Source: Planococcus soli
GTDB taxonomy: Bacteria; Bacillota; Bacilli; Bacillales_A; Planococcaceae
Reading direction: 5' to 3'
DNA length: 64,000 nucleotides
NCBI RefSeq assembly: GCF_016881065.1
Contig: NZ_WXYN01000016.1
Location: 258,568 to 322,567, forward strand
Under the pieces are notes generated by a model. That model did no database searches. It had not been told where the DNA came from and saw nothing but the letters and a program-made list of their open reading frames with translations. Position numbers and translations under genes: made by a program. This document shows, piece after piece, positions 36,957 to 45,842 of the stretch. The number at the start of each line of letters is the position of its first letter. Position 1 is the first letter of the stretch.

Positions 36957-36992
36957 GAAATCAACAAAAAGATGTGCGCTATTCATAAACTA

Positions 36993-37034
36993 GACCGTAA
37001 ATTACTTGAGTAATCGAGTAGTTTACGGTTTTTA
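36993..37034 (+). terminator. Terminator of the ribose operon
   Basis: ACCGTAAA (36994-37001) pairs with TTTACGGT (37022-37029), followed by TTTTAAG. Confidence 0.72.
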
Positions 37035-37128
37035 AGCGTACACTGGGGAAGAATGAACCGGGCGGCTGCAGTAGAATATTTCTTTTTCTGTTATACTGTT
37101 GTCAAAAGCAGGAACAGGGGGCCAACAT

Positions 37129-37398
37129 ATGAAGGATGTATGGACAGTGAAGTATGGTGAACACACAATCCGAGTCGTCAATTCATGGACCAATGAAAAA
37201 CTGTTTGTGGACGGAGTTTTGCAGGATGAACAAGTTGGATTGCATTTTTCTTCCCGTCTGTTTGGGAAAGTGAAAAATAAGACTGATGAATTCGAAGAAA
37301 TCAAAGTGTCGATCGGATCTTGCTTCTGCTCAATGCAATGCCGGATTTTTGTAGGAGATAGCCTGATTTATACGACAGAACTGCAAACTGGTGGATAA
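37129..37398 (+). CDS. Hypothetical protein, small beta-rich
   Basis: I do not recognise this 89-residue protein. It has no signal peptide or membrane helix. The composition and the alternation of polar and hydrophobic residues (KYGEHTIRVVNSWTNEKLFV) suggest a beta-rich fold, and GSCFCSMQCRIFVGDSLI near the C-terminus has three closely spaced cysteines that could bind metal or form a disulfide (inference). ATG 37129 follows AGGGGG; TATACT at 37091 may be a -10. It stands alone between two terminators, so it is probably monocistronic. Confidence 0.68.
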   Translation: MKDVWTVKYGEHTIRVVNSWTNEKLFVDGVLQDEQVGLHFSSRLFGKVKNKTDEFEEIKVSIGSCFCSMQCRIFVGDSLIYTTELQTGG

Positions 37399-37441
37399 AT
37401 TCAAAATATGGAATATACAAAAACTCACTTGAATAATTAGT

Positions 37442-37482
37442 AAGCTCCTTGGAAACTTAAAGTTTCCAAGGAGCTTTTTTTA
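37442..37482 (+). terminator. Strong rho-independent terminator
   Basis: AAGCTCCTTGGAAACT and AGTTTCCAAGGAGCTT form a 16-base perfect stem with a 3-base loop, followed by seven T. Confidence 0.9.
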
Positions 37483-37668
37483 TGAAAATTTATAGGTGCT
37501 TAGAGCTAACAAGAGAAAGTAAAAATTTTTTCTTTATATAAAAAATGGATAATATTCCTATAAGTATAAGAAAATTCTATGTGTAAAGTTCTAACTTTTA
37601 AATTAACTGAAAATTTAGCTTCGCATTATGATACATTCTTTAACATATCAAGGACAGGGGATGGATTA

Positions 37669-39168
37669 ATGGCAAGAAGCAAATCTTTTAAATGGACCGC
37701 ATTTCTCATACTGACAGGGCTATTGGCCATTTTACCGATGCAGTTCTCTAAACACGAAGCAACAGTAGGTGCAGATGATGAATACGCATCTTTGGTCAAT
37801 GAAATAAACCAGATTCTCCAGGACGAACGGCTCGATGGAGCTTTAGCTGGTGTCAGCATACGAGAAGCAGATTCAGGGGAAAAAATATACGATCATATTG
37901 GAGCTACCCGATTGGTTCCGGCATCGAATATGAAACTCTTTACAGCTGCCGCAGCTTTTGAAACCTTAGGTGAAGATTATCGGTTCACCACAGAAGTACA
38001 TACGGATGGAACAGTTAAAGGGAAAATGCTCCATGGCAATCTTTATTTGAAAGGAAAAGGAGATCCGACTTTGCTGCAGGAAGATTTCGAACAGTTTGCG
38101 CTGGCACTCAAAAGCCAGGGAATTAAAAAAATCAAAGGCGATCTGATCGGTGACGATACTTGGTATGACGATGTCCGTCTTTCAGAAGACATTACTTGGC
38201 AGGATGAAGTGTATTATTACGGTGCTCAGGTTTCCGCATTAACTGCATCGCCTAACGAAGATTACGATGCAGGATCCGTTATTGTCGAAGTAAACCCGGG
38301 TGATTTAGCCGGTGCAGAGCCCAAAGTATCGCTGACGCCGCAAACGGACTACGTAACGATTGTAAATCATGCGAAAACAGTAGCGGCAGAACAGCCAAAA
38401 ACTGTTTCCATCAGCCGTGAACATGGAACAAACCAAATTGTGATTGAAGGAAATATACCTGTCGAAGGTTCACGTACCCGTGAATGGATCGCTGTTGACG
38501 AACCGTCGGGCTATGCACTCGATTTGTTTGAAAATGCTTTGATTGCCCAAGGAATTGAATGGGCTGGAAAGCATTCAGTGAAAATGGGTGAAACCCCTGC
38601 AGACAGTACGCTGCTGCTGGAGCATGAATCGATGACGCTGGCAGAGTTTTCGATTCCTTTTATGAAACTTAGCAATAATGGCCACGGGGAAGTACTGGCT
38701 AAGGAAATGGGACGGGCCGTTCAAGGAACAGGAAGCTGGGAAGCTGGTCTGGAAGTGATGGAGAATGTCGCTGGTGAGCTTGGCGTTAACACGGAGACGA
38801 TCTTGCTGCGTGATGGTTCAGGAATGTCACATGTGAACTTGATTCCAGTGAACGAAGTATCTCAATTGCTGTTTGGTGCACAGAACAAATCCTGGTTTGA
38901 CAGCTACTTGAATGCCCTCCCGGTAGCAGGGGCTCCAGAACGGTTTGTTGGAGGCACATTGCGGAATCGGATGAAAGAAACCGCGGCACAGCAAAACGTC
39001 AAAGCAAAAACAGGCACTTTGACTGCAGTATCAGCGTTGTCAGGCTACGCCACAACAAAAGATGGCAAGCCTCTGATTTTTTCTATTATCATAAACAATG
39101 ATTTATCTACAGTTACGCCAATTGAAGATGCGATTGCCACGGCGATTGCAGAATGGGATGCGGAATAG
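37669..39168 (+). CDS. dacC: D-alanyl-D-alanine carboxypeptidase/endopeptidase (PBP4, peptidase S13)
   Basis: Low-molecular-weight penicillin-binding protein of 499 residues trimming cell-wall peptides outside the membrane. An N-terminal signal peptide or anchor (about residues 8-26) is followed by the three active-site motifs: SNMK with Ser86 and Lys89, SNN in FMKLSNNGHGEV, and KTG in KAKTGTL. The large insert between the first two motifs is typical of the S13 family. ATG 37669 follows AGGGGATGG; the in-frame ATG 37579 lacks a ribosome site and would precede the signal peptide. The symbol follows Bacillus PBP4a and is approximate. Confidence 0.9.
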   Translation: MARSKSFKWTAFLILTGLLAILPMQFSKHEATVGADDEYASLVNEINQILQDERLDGALAGVSIREADSGEKIYDHIGATRLVPASNMKLFTAAAAFETLGEDYRFTTEVHTDGTVKGKMLHGNLYLKGKGDPTLLQEDFEQFALALKSQGIKKIKGDLIGDDTWYDDVRLSEDITWQDEVYYYGAQVSALTASPNEDYDAGSVIVEVNPGDLAGAEPKVSLTPQTDYVTIVNHAKTVAAEQPKTVSISREHGTNQIVIEGNIPVEGSRTREWIAVDEPSGYALDLFENALIAQGIEWAGKHSVKMGETPADSTLLLEHESMTLAEFSIPFMKLSNNGHGEVLAKEMGRAVQGTGSWEAGLEVMENVAGELGVNTETILLRDGSGMSHVNLIPVNEVSQLLFGAQNKSWFDSYLNALPVAGAPERFVGGTLRNRMKETAAQQNVKAKTGTLTAVSALSGYATTKDGKPLIFSIIINNDLSTVTPIEDAIATAIAEWDAE

Positions 39169-39180
39169 CACCATGACTGT

Positions 39181-39212
39181 GGAAGGCTTTCGGGTTTTCC
39201 GTTTTTTTTTTT
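39181..39212 (+). terminator. Terminator with TTCG tetraloop
   Basis: GGAAGGCT-TTCG-GGTTTTCC makes an eight-pair stem with several G-T wobbles and a stable tetraloop, followed by G and eleven T. Confidence 0.7.
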
Positions 39213-39308
39213 GAGATTCGGCTTTACTAATTAATGGTGCTGGTATTTCGTCAGAACTTTCTGTATGTTTACTATATACAATTTTTACAAACTGGAGGTT
39301 ATACATAG

Positions 39309-40031
39309 ATGAAACCAATTATTGGCCTTACGGCGTCTCTGGAATTGGGGCGTGACGAATACGGCATTCAACTAGCCGATACAGAAGCAATTTTGGCAGC
39401 GGGCGGTTTGCCGATCATGCTCCCGCATGTATTGGAAAGAGCAGACATTGATGAAATTGCTGAGCATATTGATGGACTGTTTTTAGCAGGCGGCTATGAC
39501 ATCGATCCAACTTTGTTTGATGAAGAGCCCCACCCGAATCTTGGCGTCATCATCCCGTCCCGCGATGCATTTGAATTGGCTCTGGCAAAAAAAGTGCTGG
39601 ATTTAAACAAACCGATTCTTGGTGTGTGCCGCGGAGCGCAGATTTTGAATATTGCGGTCGGAGGCGATATGTATCAGGATATCACCGCACAAACAACAGG
39701 AGTATTGCTCCAGCATCAGCAAAGAGCACCGAAATTCCACGGTTCACATTTTGTTGACGCAACGGGAGGGTCGCTGCTGCACCGCCTAAGCGGACTGCGG
39801 CGCCTGAAAGTAAACAGCCGCCATCATCAGGCGAACCGGCATGTACCGGAGCCATTTATCGTCAGTGGAGTATCAAGTGATGGCATTGTGGAAGCTATTG
39901 AAAGCACGCAGCACCACTTTGCTTTAGGGGTTCAATGGCATCCTGAAAACATGGCGAAAGCAGGAGATGCGGCATCGATTGGAATATTTGCCGGATTTGT
40001 CGAGGCGTGCCGAGAAGAAGGGGATGACTAA
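39309..40031 (+). CDS. Class I glutamine amidotransferase-like hydrolase, PuuD type (peptidase C26)
   Basis: Gamma-glutamyl hydrolase of 240 residues. The catalytic cysteine is in ILGVCRGAQILN and the His/Glu pair in GVQWHPEN, giving a complete triad. PuuD members hydrolyse gamma-glutamyl-GABA, but related ones act on other gamma-glutamyl amides. CTGGAGG lies before the ATG, and a TATATACAAT stretch near 39273 may be a -10. The stop is directly followed by the start of a dipeptidase gene, so the two likely process the same gamma-glutamyl or peptide substrates (inference). Confidence 0.87.
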   Translation: MKPIIGLTASLELGRDEYGIQLADTEAILAAGGLPIMLPHVLERADIDEIAEHIDGLFLAGGYDIDPTLFDEEPHPNLGVIIPSRDAFELALAKKVLDLNKPILGVCRGAQILNIAVGGDMYQDITAQTTGVLLQHQQRAPKFHGSHFVDATGGSLLHRLSGLRRLKVNSRHHQANRHVPEPFIVSGVSSDGIVEAIESTQHHFALGVQWHPENMAKAGDAASIGIFAGFVEACREEGDD

Positions 40032-40985
40032 ATGAAAGTGTTTGATACACATTGTGATGCTTTGCTGAAGCTGCAAGTGGCGAAACGAAATGCGTTATTC
40101 AAAGGGGAATTATTGGACTACCGAAAGTCGAATGAGCTGGAAACCAATTTCGAACGGCTGCAGGCTGGAGGCGTAAAAGTGCAATTTTTTGCTATCTTTA
40201 TTCATCCGGAATTTCCGTCTGATGAAAAATGGCAGCATGCACTGGAGCAAGCGGATTTATTCTACAGTGAAATTCTTGGGAAAAATCCGTTGATGAAGCA
40301 TATTAAGAACTGGCAGGATATTGATTTATTAAAGCCTGATGAAATTGGAGCTGTTTTAACGTTAGAAGGAGCAGATGCTTTCGGCAATGACTTGGCAAAA
40401 CTGCGCCACCTTTATCGTTTGGGTGTGTTGTCGATTGGGTTGACCTGGAACAACGCCAACCTCTGCGCTGATGGTGTCGGCGATCCTAGAGGTGCGGGTT
40501 TGACGGTGCTGGGGAAAGAAGTGGTTCGCTTAAATAACGAACATCATGTATTCACGGATGTTTCCCATCTGTCCGTCAACGGATTTTGGGATGTCATGGA
40601 ACTTGCAAAATACCCGATTGCCAGCCACTCCAATGCGCGTGCGCTTTGCGACCACCCCCGCAATCTCAATGATCAGCAAATACAGGCGATGTTCTCAAAC
40701 AAGGGAATGATCGACGTGGTGTTTTGTCCGCAATTTATCAATAAAGACAGTGAACAGGCGTCCATCACGGATTTGATCCGCCATATTGATCATTTTTGTT
40801 CGCTAGGCGGTATCCGTCAAGTCGGCATTGGATCGGACTTTGATGGAATATCCTCGCATATAGCAGGACTTGGAAATGCTTCCGAATTTCCGAACTTAAT
40901 CAATGAGCTGCAGAAACATTATACGGAAGCGGAAGTGGAAGGGTTTGCGCATCGCAACTTCCTGGAACACCGTCCTGGAATATAA
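40032..40985 (+). CDS. Membrane dipeptidase family protein (peptidase M19)
   Basis: Zinc dipeptidase of the renal-dipeptidase family, 317 residues. Metal ligands appear as DTHCD near the N-terminus, the bridging glutamate in LTLEGAD, and histidines in DVSHLS and ASHSNARAL; GIGSDFDGI near the C-terminus is conserved. Despite the family name there is no signal peptide or anchor, so it is cytoplasmic. Its ATG abuts the stop of the C26 gene with no gap. Substrates could include dipeptides with a D-residue. Confidence 0.88.
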   Translation: MKVFDTHCDALLKLQVAKRNALFKGELLDYRKSNELETNFERLQAGGVKVQFFAIFIHPEFPSDEKWQHALEQADLFYSEILGKNPLMKHIKNWQDIDLLKPDEIGAVLTLEGADAFGNDLAKLRHLYRLGVLSIGLTWNNANLCADGVGDPRGAGLTVLGKEVVRLNNEHHVFTDVSHLSVNGFWDVMELAKYPIASHSNARALCDHPRNLNDQQIQAMFSNKGMIDVVFCPQFINKDSEQASITDLIRHIDHFCSLGGIRQVGIGSDFDGISSHIAGLGNASEFPNLINELQKHYTEAEVEGFAHRNFLEHRPGI

Positions 40986-41000
40986 GTGAGGAGAGGAAGT

Positions 41001-41777
41001 ATGGACAAGACACCAAAACAGAAAGTAAAAGAAGTATTCGGCAAAAATGCAGAAAAGTACGTAACCAGCGACAGCCATGCTAAAGGGGAAGATTTATCTC
41101 TGCTTGTTGAATGGCTCCAACCTGAAAACACATGGACGGTGCTGGACATTGCGACGGGCGGAGGGCATGTGACTAAAACACTGGCTCCTTATGCCAGAAC
41201 GGTCTTTTCCACAGATCTGACAGAAGAGATGCTGGAGAATACAGCAAAGCATTTGCAAGGCAGTTTCGATAACATTCACTACGTGGTGGCCGATGCCGAA
41301 GCACTGCCTTTTTTGAAGGAAAGCTTTGAGGCCGCTGTGTGTCGAATCGCTCCTCATCATTTCCCCCATCCGGAAAGGTTTATCGCAGAAATGTCGCGTG
41401 TCTTAAAGCCGGGAGGCCGTTTTGTCCTGATCGATAATGTCGCTCCTGCTGATCCCGAACTGGCGCAATTTATGAATACGACGGAAAAACTTCGGGATGA
41501 CAGCCATTCGAGATGCCTGTCAAAAGAGGATTGGAAAACGCTGCTGGAAGAGAACGGGATGGTGGAACGGAAGTCTGCGGATCGCCGGAAAACGTTCGAC
41601 TACCCATCGTGGGTAGAACGCACAACCGAGAGTGACGAACAGATAGAAAGGGTTTCTTGGCATCTGCTTAATAGTGATAAAAAAACTGCTGACTATTTTT
41701 CGATAGAAGTTCAGGAGGGAAAAGTCCAAACCTTCACAATTGATGAATGGATGGCGTTATATGAAAAAGCTGATTGA
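41001..41777 (+). CDS. SAM-dependent class I methyltransferase
   Basis: Methyltransferase of 258 residues with a UbiE-like fold: the SAM-binding motif I is VLDIATGGGHVTKTLAPY, followed by FSTDLTEEMLENT and VADAEALPF, and the motif II-III region RIAPHHFPHPERFI with SRVLKPGGRFVLID. The acceptor cannot be inferred. ATG 41001 is preceded by GAGGAGAGG; GTG 40986 lies before that site. It starts 15 bases after the dipeptidase gene and may share its transcript. Confidence 0.83.
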   Translation: MDKTPKQKVKEVFGKNAEKYVTSDSHAKGEDLSLLVEWLQPENTWTVLDIATGGGHVTKTLAPYARTVFSTDLTEEMLENTAKHLQGSFDNIHYVVADAEALPFLKESFEAAVCRIAPHHFPHPERFIAEMSRVLKPGGRFVLIDNVAPADPELAQFMNTTEKLRDDSHSRCLSKEDWKTLLEENGMVERKSADRRKTFDYPSWVERTTESDEQIERVSWHLLNSDKKTADYFSIEVQEGKVQTFTIDEWMALYEKAD

Positions 41778-41796
41778 TTAATGCATAGAAGACTAA

Positions 41797-41830
41797 AAAG
41801 CCCCTCACCAATTTGGTGAAGGGGCTTGCG
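41797..41830. terminator. Terminator between convergent genes
   Basis: AAGCCCCTCACCAA and TTGGTGAAGGGGCTT form a stem with one bulge. A T-run follows on the minus strand, so it mainly ends the YihY transcript. Confidence 0.8.
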
Positions 41831-41833
41831 TGT

Positions 41834-42739
41834 TTAATAGTTGTTCATAGATGACTCTGTGTTTTTCGCTTCTTTTTGATTCGCTTCGCTTTGTGCAACA
41901 GGGTCAGAAGAAGCTCCTGCTTTCGCATTTCTTCTTCTGTGAAGAATGGCATTGATTTCAGCGCCAATCACGAGAATCAGGCCGGTCAAGAAGAACCAAA
42001 GCATTAAAACAATAAGTCCTCCAAGACTGCCATATGTAGCAGAATAGCTGCCGAAATTAGCAACGTAGATCGAGAAACCGAATGATACGACCTGCCATAA
42101 GACTGTTGCAATTACCGCACCGACAATAACTTCCTTGAACGGAAAGTGCTTATCGGGAGCAAATTTGTACATGAATGCCAAAACAATGCTCATGACTGCG
42201 ATGGAAATGACCCAACGCAAGATTTGGAAAATGATTTCCGTTTGCTCAGGAAGATTCAAGGTTGTTTTGATCAAATCGATAATGGTACCGCCGAAAATCG
42301 GCAAGACGAGTGCGACGATCACAGCAACTAACATACCAAGTGTTAAAATAATAGCTGTTGCTTTCAATTTGATGAATGAACGAGTTTCTTCGACACCGTA
42401 TGCTTGGTTAGTAGCATTGATAAAAGCTGTCAAGGCGTTGGAAGCCGACCAAAGCGTACCCAAAATACCAAATGTCAACAAACCGCCTGAAGGTGTAGTG
42501 ACGACGCTGACGATCGTATCCTCAAATGTAGAAGCTACTTCTCCCGGAAGAATGGTGCCGATAAAATCTACGGCCCTTTGTGGATCAATCTGTAGATAAG
42601 GCAAGATAGCCAGCAGCAGGATCAATAAAGGGACGATAGCTAAAAGATAGTAATAAGCTTGTGCTGCAGCTAGGGTCGTTGCATTATCTTTTTTGAATTC
42701 ACTGCCAAGTTCTTTGGCAAAACCCATAGCTTTACTCAT
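41834..42739 (-). CDS. YihY/BrkB family inner membrane protein
   Basis: Polytopic membrane protein of 301 residues with about six helices, of the family once mis-annotated as ribonuclease BN. AAQAYYYLLAIVPLLILLLA, WSASNALTAFINATNQAYG, FAPDKHFPFKEVIVGA and YGSLGGLIVLMLWFFLTGL are the conserved blocks. A hydrophilic Ala/Ser/Glu-rich tail of about 35 residues follows. Its function is not established; transport has been proposed for the family. It has a good upstream ribosome site on the minus strand. Confidence 0.9.
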   Translation of the reverse strand: MSKAMGFAKELGSEFKKDNATTLAAAQAYYYLLAIVPLLILLLAILPYLQIDPQRAVDFIGTILPGEVASTFEDTIVSVVTTPSGGLLTFGILGTLWSASNALTAFINATNQAYGVEETRSFIKLKATAIILTLGMLVAVIVALVLPIFGGTIIDLIKTTLNLPEQTEIIFQILRWVISIAVMSIVLAFMYKFAPDKHFPFKEVIVGAVIATVLWQVVSFGFSIYVANFGSYSATYGSLGGLIVLMLWFFLTGLILVIGAEINAILHRRRNAKAGASSDPVAQSEANQKEAKNTESSMNNY

Positions 42740-42854
42740 ATAAAAACCTCCATTTCAAAATTATTTACTCTTTATATGCCCCTTTATGCATAGAGTTAAT
42801 CCTAAAATGGAAAACTAAAGTCTATTTGGAAAACAACAGTGGTTTGTTTTGAGC

Positions 42855-42890
42855 AAAAAAAGAGTGCCAAATATAAAGGCACTCTTTTTT
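42855..42890 (-). terminator. Terminator of the CNNM/CorC gene
   Basis: AGAGTGCC and GGCACTCT (plus-strand view) form an 8-base stem with a 9-base loop flanked by A and T runs, directly after the minus-strand stop. Confidence 0.82.
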
Positions 42891-44196
42891 ACTGGGATTT
42901 TGGCAGCATATCACAAGCAACTTTTAGGATGTGATGATTTTCCATTTCAACAATGGACCATTGGCAGTCTTCCTTGACAACAAGGTCTCCAGTTTCGGCT
43001 TCAATCAGCTGGTGCTGGATCCAGCCGGCGATTGTATCTATATCTTCACTGTCCTCAAACTTAAAGCCGAAGCGTTCTTCCAGGTCTTTTAGGCGGACGC
43101 GTCCGCTTAAAAGATAGCGCGAGTCGCTTTCTTTAATAATTTCTTCGTCCTCATCTTCGTCAAATTCATCGCGGATTTCCCCGACGATTTCTTCCAAAAT
43201 ATCTTCCATCGTAATCAATCCTGAAGTGCCGCCATATTCATCAATGACCAAGGCGATATGCGTGCGTTCTTTTTGCATTTTCACCAAGGCATTTTGAAGC
43301 GGTGTCGTCTCATGGAAGTAAGGAAGGTCATGTATAAGTTCAGACATTTCAAATTGCCCGTTAACAGCATAATGCGTCAATACTTCTTTTGCATTGATAA
43401 AGCCGATCAGGTCGTCTTTATCGCCATCTCTCGCGATGGGATAGCGCGTAAAGCGGTGCTCACGGATTTCCTTCAAAAGTTCGCCATTCGACAAATCATC
43501 TGAAAAAGCGATCATCTGTGTGCGCGGAATCATGACGTCCTTGGCACTGCGCTCATCAAAGGCGAAAATATTTTGCATATATGACAACTCAATTTGGTTG
43601 ATTTCCCCACTCTGAAAGCTTTGGGCCATGATGATCTTCAACTCTTCTTCTGAGTGCGCTTGTGTTTCTTTGGCTGGTTCTACACCAAAAATCCGCAAGA
43701 GGATGCGAGCTGCACCGTTCAAAATGAAAATGAACGGATACATGATTTTGCCAAACCAATAAAGGAATGGCGACAGCAACAGTGTCATCCGTTCAGCAAA
43801 CTGAAGCGCCAATGATTTTGGTGCCATTTCCCCAATGACAACATGGAGGAACGTCACCAATGAAAAAGCCAGAACAAATGAAATGATGGTTGAAGCGGCA
43901 GAAGGAACATCGAGCATTTCAAACAAAGGATGCAAAAGCCGTTCAACAGTAGGCTCACCCAACCAGCCCAAACCAAGGGCGGTAATGGTAATCCCGAGCT
44001 GACACGCTGACAGGTAATAATCAAGGTCACTGGTGATCTTTTTGACCAACACAGCTTTTTTATTGCCTTCATCGATCAATTGGTCGATGCGCGACATCCG
44101 GACTTTAACGACGGCAAATTCCGAACCGACGAAAACAGCCGTTAACGCGATTAATGAGACGAGCAGAGCTAAATTCAATAAAAGTATGGGGTCCAA
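42889..44196 (-). CDS. CNNM/HlyC-CorC family transport protein (DUF21, CBS pair, CorC domain)
   Basis: Membrane protein of 435 residues of the hemolysin C/CNNM family, linked to magnesium and cobalt efflux. The order is an N-terminal DUF21 domain with about four helices (1-190) including [20 protein letters not shown], a pair of CBS domains (about 205-330) with [13 protein letters not shown] and [20 protein letters not shown], and a C-terminal CorC/HlyC domain. The start is TTG at 44196. The strongest ribosome site, GGAGGTGA, is separated from it by a 16-base palindrome. Confidence 0.9.
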   Translation of the reverse strand: MDPILLLNLALLVSLIALTAVFVGSEFAVVKVRMSRIDQLIDEGNKKAVLVKKITSDLDYYLSACQLGITITALGLGWLGEPTVERLLHPLFEMLDVPSAASTIISFVLAFSLVTFLHVVIGEMAPKSLALQFAERMTLLLSPFLYWFGKIMYPFIFILNGAARILLRIFGVEPAKETQAHSEEELKIIMAQSFQSGEINQIELSYMQNIFAFDERSAKDVMIPRTQMIAFSDDLSNGELLKEIREHRFTRYPIARDGDKDDLIGFINAKEVLTHYAVNGQFEMSELIHDLPYFHETTPLQNALVKMQKERTHIALVIDEYGGTSGLITMEDILEEIVGEIRDEFDEDEDEEIIKESDSRYLLSGRVRLKDLEERFGFKFEDSEDIDTIAGWIQHQLIEAETGDLVVKEDCQWSIVEMENHHILKVACDMLPKSQ

Positions 44197-44201
44197 TAAA
44201 T

Positions 44202-44217
44202 TCCCTTAATTAAGGGA
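44202..44217. repeat. 16-bp perfect palindrome in the CNNM leader
   Basis: TCCCTTAATTAAGGGA lies between GGAGGTGA (minus strand, 44227-44220) and the TTG start at 44196. If folded in the mRNA it would bring that ribosome site to about 6-7 bases from the start; alternatively AAGGGA inside the palindrome is the site. It could also be a protein-binding operator. Confidence 0.6.
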
Positions 44218-44283
44218 TTCACCTCCGAAAGTATTGTTGGTGTTAAATTTACCATAATTTGACCGTGAAATATAGAGCAGAGC

Positions 44284-44913
44284 TTAGTGCTCGGCAATGA
44301 TTTGGCGTGTAATTTCTTTTACATCGATGGCAGTATCTTCATTTATGACGTCATCAAGCATGACATTTTTAAAATATCCAACGCTTGCCGGCAATGGAAG
44401 ATCCAGCAGTTTCGTTAAAGCTATCCGATACATGACAACAAATTCCTTATCGGTATTGCCCCGCTTTAACTCTGCGAATGCTTCATAAAACTGATCCAGC
44501 TTATCTGCCATCTCAAGCAGACGCCCTTCGATGGTCGCGTCTTTTCCTTCTTTCATGCGATTAAAAAAGACTTCGCGAAATTCTTCGGGGATTTCCCGAA
44601 GAATGAATTTCTCCATCATGCCTTCTTCTACTTTCGCTATCATTTCCTTTAATTCGGGTGAAGCGTATTTGACTGGCGTTTTGATGTCGCCGATAAATAC
44701 TTCGGCAAAATCATGATTAATGGTTTTTTCATATAATGATTTCCAATCGATTTCACGGCCTTCACGTTCTTCAATGGTTGCAAAAAACATCGCGTACTGG
44801 CTAACTTTCCACGAGTGGGCTGCCACGTTGTGTTCTTCAAATTTAAACATGCCTGGTGCCCTGATAATTCGTTCCAAATCATTCAATGAAGTAAAAAAAC
44901 GGTGAATGCCCAT
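44284..44913 (-). CDS. HD-domain phosphohydrolase, YfbR-like
   Basis: Metal-dependent HD hydrolase of 209 residues related to 5'-deoxynucleotidase YfbR. Metal-binding residues are in EEHNVAAHSWKVSQYA, NHDFAEVFIGDI and MADKLDQFYEA. YfbR members dephosphorylate dNMPs; the insert here (EGKDATIEG) and the length agree with the family, but specificity is not proven. The gene is divergent from the YdjM-like gene at 45042, sharing a short AT-rich promoter region. Confidence 0.84.
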   Translation of the reverse strand: MGIHRFFTSLNDLERIIRAPGMFKFEEHNVAAHSWKVSQYAMFFATIEEREGREIDWKSLYEKTINHDFAEVFIGDIKTPVKYASPELKEMIAKVEEGMMEKFILREIPEEFREVFFNRMKEGKDATIEGRLLEMADKLDQFYEAFAELKRGNTDKEFVVMYRIALTKLLDLPLPASVGYFKNVMLDDVINEDTAIDVKEITRQIIAEH

Positions 44914-44994
44914 AACGACGCCTCCTATTAAGTAAGTTAAACTAATTATGCATTAAAAATCAAAATCGTTATCTTCAGCATACACGATATTTAG

Positions 44995-45000
44995 TATAAT
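44995..45000 (+). promoter_or_regulatory. Consensus -10 of the YdjM-like gene
   Basis: TATAAT 42 bases before the start codon. The -35 region (TCTTCA at 44972) is poor, so either an activator is needed or another start is used. Confidence 0.4.
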
Positions 45001-45041
45001 AAAAATGACATTAATAAAGCACCATAGAGGAGAAGAAAAGC

Positions 45042-45518
45042 ATGACAGGCAAGACTCACATCATAGGCGGCGTAGCAGCAAGCCTTGCATTTGCACAAAT
45101 CACAAATTATGAACCGGCTATTTTGCTGGGAGCTGGAGTTATTGGTTCACTGATTCCCGATATATGCCATGGCAGCAGCAAAATCGGCCGGGCTCTGCCA
45201 ATTCTTTCAAAGCTGATTAATGGCCTTTTTGGTCACCGGACGTTCACCCATAGCTTGCTATTTTTGGTTATTATTGCGGTACTGCTGCATAACTTCATGC
45301 CGGTTGAAGCTGCTTCGGCGGGATTACTGGTGGGAATGGCAAGTCATATTGTATTGGATATGGCAACGAAAAGAGGCGTTAAACTGCTGTTTCCACTTAG
45401 GTGGAATGTTCGTTTTCCTTTGACCGCAACAACTGGAGGACCTTCAGAATACTTGGTTTTCGCACTCTTGTCGCTCTTTTCCGTTTATTTCGGATATGGA
45501 GTAATCTTTTCGCTTTAA
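45042..45518 (+). CDS. YdjM-like membrane-bound metal-dependent hydrolase
   Basis: Integral membrane protein of 158 residues. The N-terminal MTGKTHIIGGVAASL and the GHRTFTHSLLFLV block carry the conserved histidines of the YdjM/DUF457 family, together with SLIPDICHGSSKIGRA and ASHIVLDMATKRGV. About four hydrophobic segments are visible. Family members are predicted metal-dependent hydrolases acting at the membrane; in enterobacteria ydjM is under LexA, but no LexA box is seen here. GAGGAGAAGAAAAGC precedes the ATG. Confidence 0.85.
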   Translation: MTGKTHIIGGVAASLAFAQITNYEPAILLGAGVIGSLIPDICHGSSKIGRALPILSKLINGLFGHRTFTHSLLFLVIIAVLLHNFMPVEAASAGLLVGMASHIVLDMATKRGVKLLFPLRWNVRFPLTATTGGPSEYLVFALLSLFSVYFGYGVIFSL

Positions 45519-45582
45519 GCGTTTTACTCTATGACAAAAGGGAAACGTAGGAGTAAACATTTAATATAGGAGGAATGATTTT

Positions 45583-45771
45583 ATGTCTAAAAACGATTTT
45601 TCGAGGGATGCAAATCCGCAAAGCAGCCATAACCGGCGCCAGCGTGAAGAGTTTGAAAGCGTTGATCAGGAGTCAAGAGAAGACGGCAAAAAGATGGACA
45701 AAAAAGGCGCCCACAGCAATACGGGAGTCGGTGACGAACAGAACCAGATTGGCGAATCAGAAGAAAAGTAA
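45583..45771 (+). CDS. Small hydrophilic hypothetical protein
   Basis: A 62-residue protein with almost only charged and polar residues (Asp, Glu, Lys, Arg, Ser, Asn, Gln) and no hydrophobic core, so probably disordered. I do not recognise a family, though such proteins are common among stress-related products. ATAGGAGGAATGATTTT gives a well-spaced site for ATG 45583. A 73-residue frame beginning at 45575 overlaps the ribosome site and is less likely. A strong terminator follows, supporting a real short transcript. Confidence 0.72.
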   Translation: MSKNDFSRDANPQSSHNRRQREEFESVDQESREDGKKMDKKGAHSNTGVGDEQNQIGESEEK

Positions 45772-45805
45772 GCGAATTGCGAAAGATATCATTTAAATAA
45801 GCCTG

Positions 45806-45842
45806 AAAAGGACTCGGAACTCTCAGTTCCGAGTCCTTTTTT
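45806..45842 (+). terminator. Strong terminator
   Basis: AAAAGGACTCGGAAC and GTTCCGAGTCCTTTT form a 15-base perfect stem with a 5-base loop followed by TT. Confidence 0.9.

Noticed and set aside
44914-45041. LexA box before the YdjM-like gene, also sought before yedK and the DUF896 gene
   Set aside because: No GAAC-N4-GTTC type palindrome is visible in any of the three leaders.
45575-45796. A 73-codon frame overlapping the small hydrophilic gene
   Set aside because: Its start overlaps the ribosome site, while the 45583 frame has ideal spacing.
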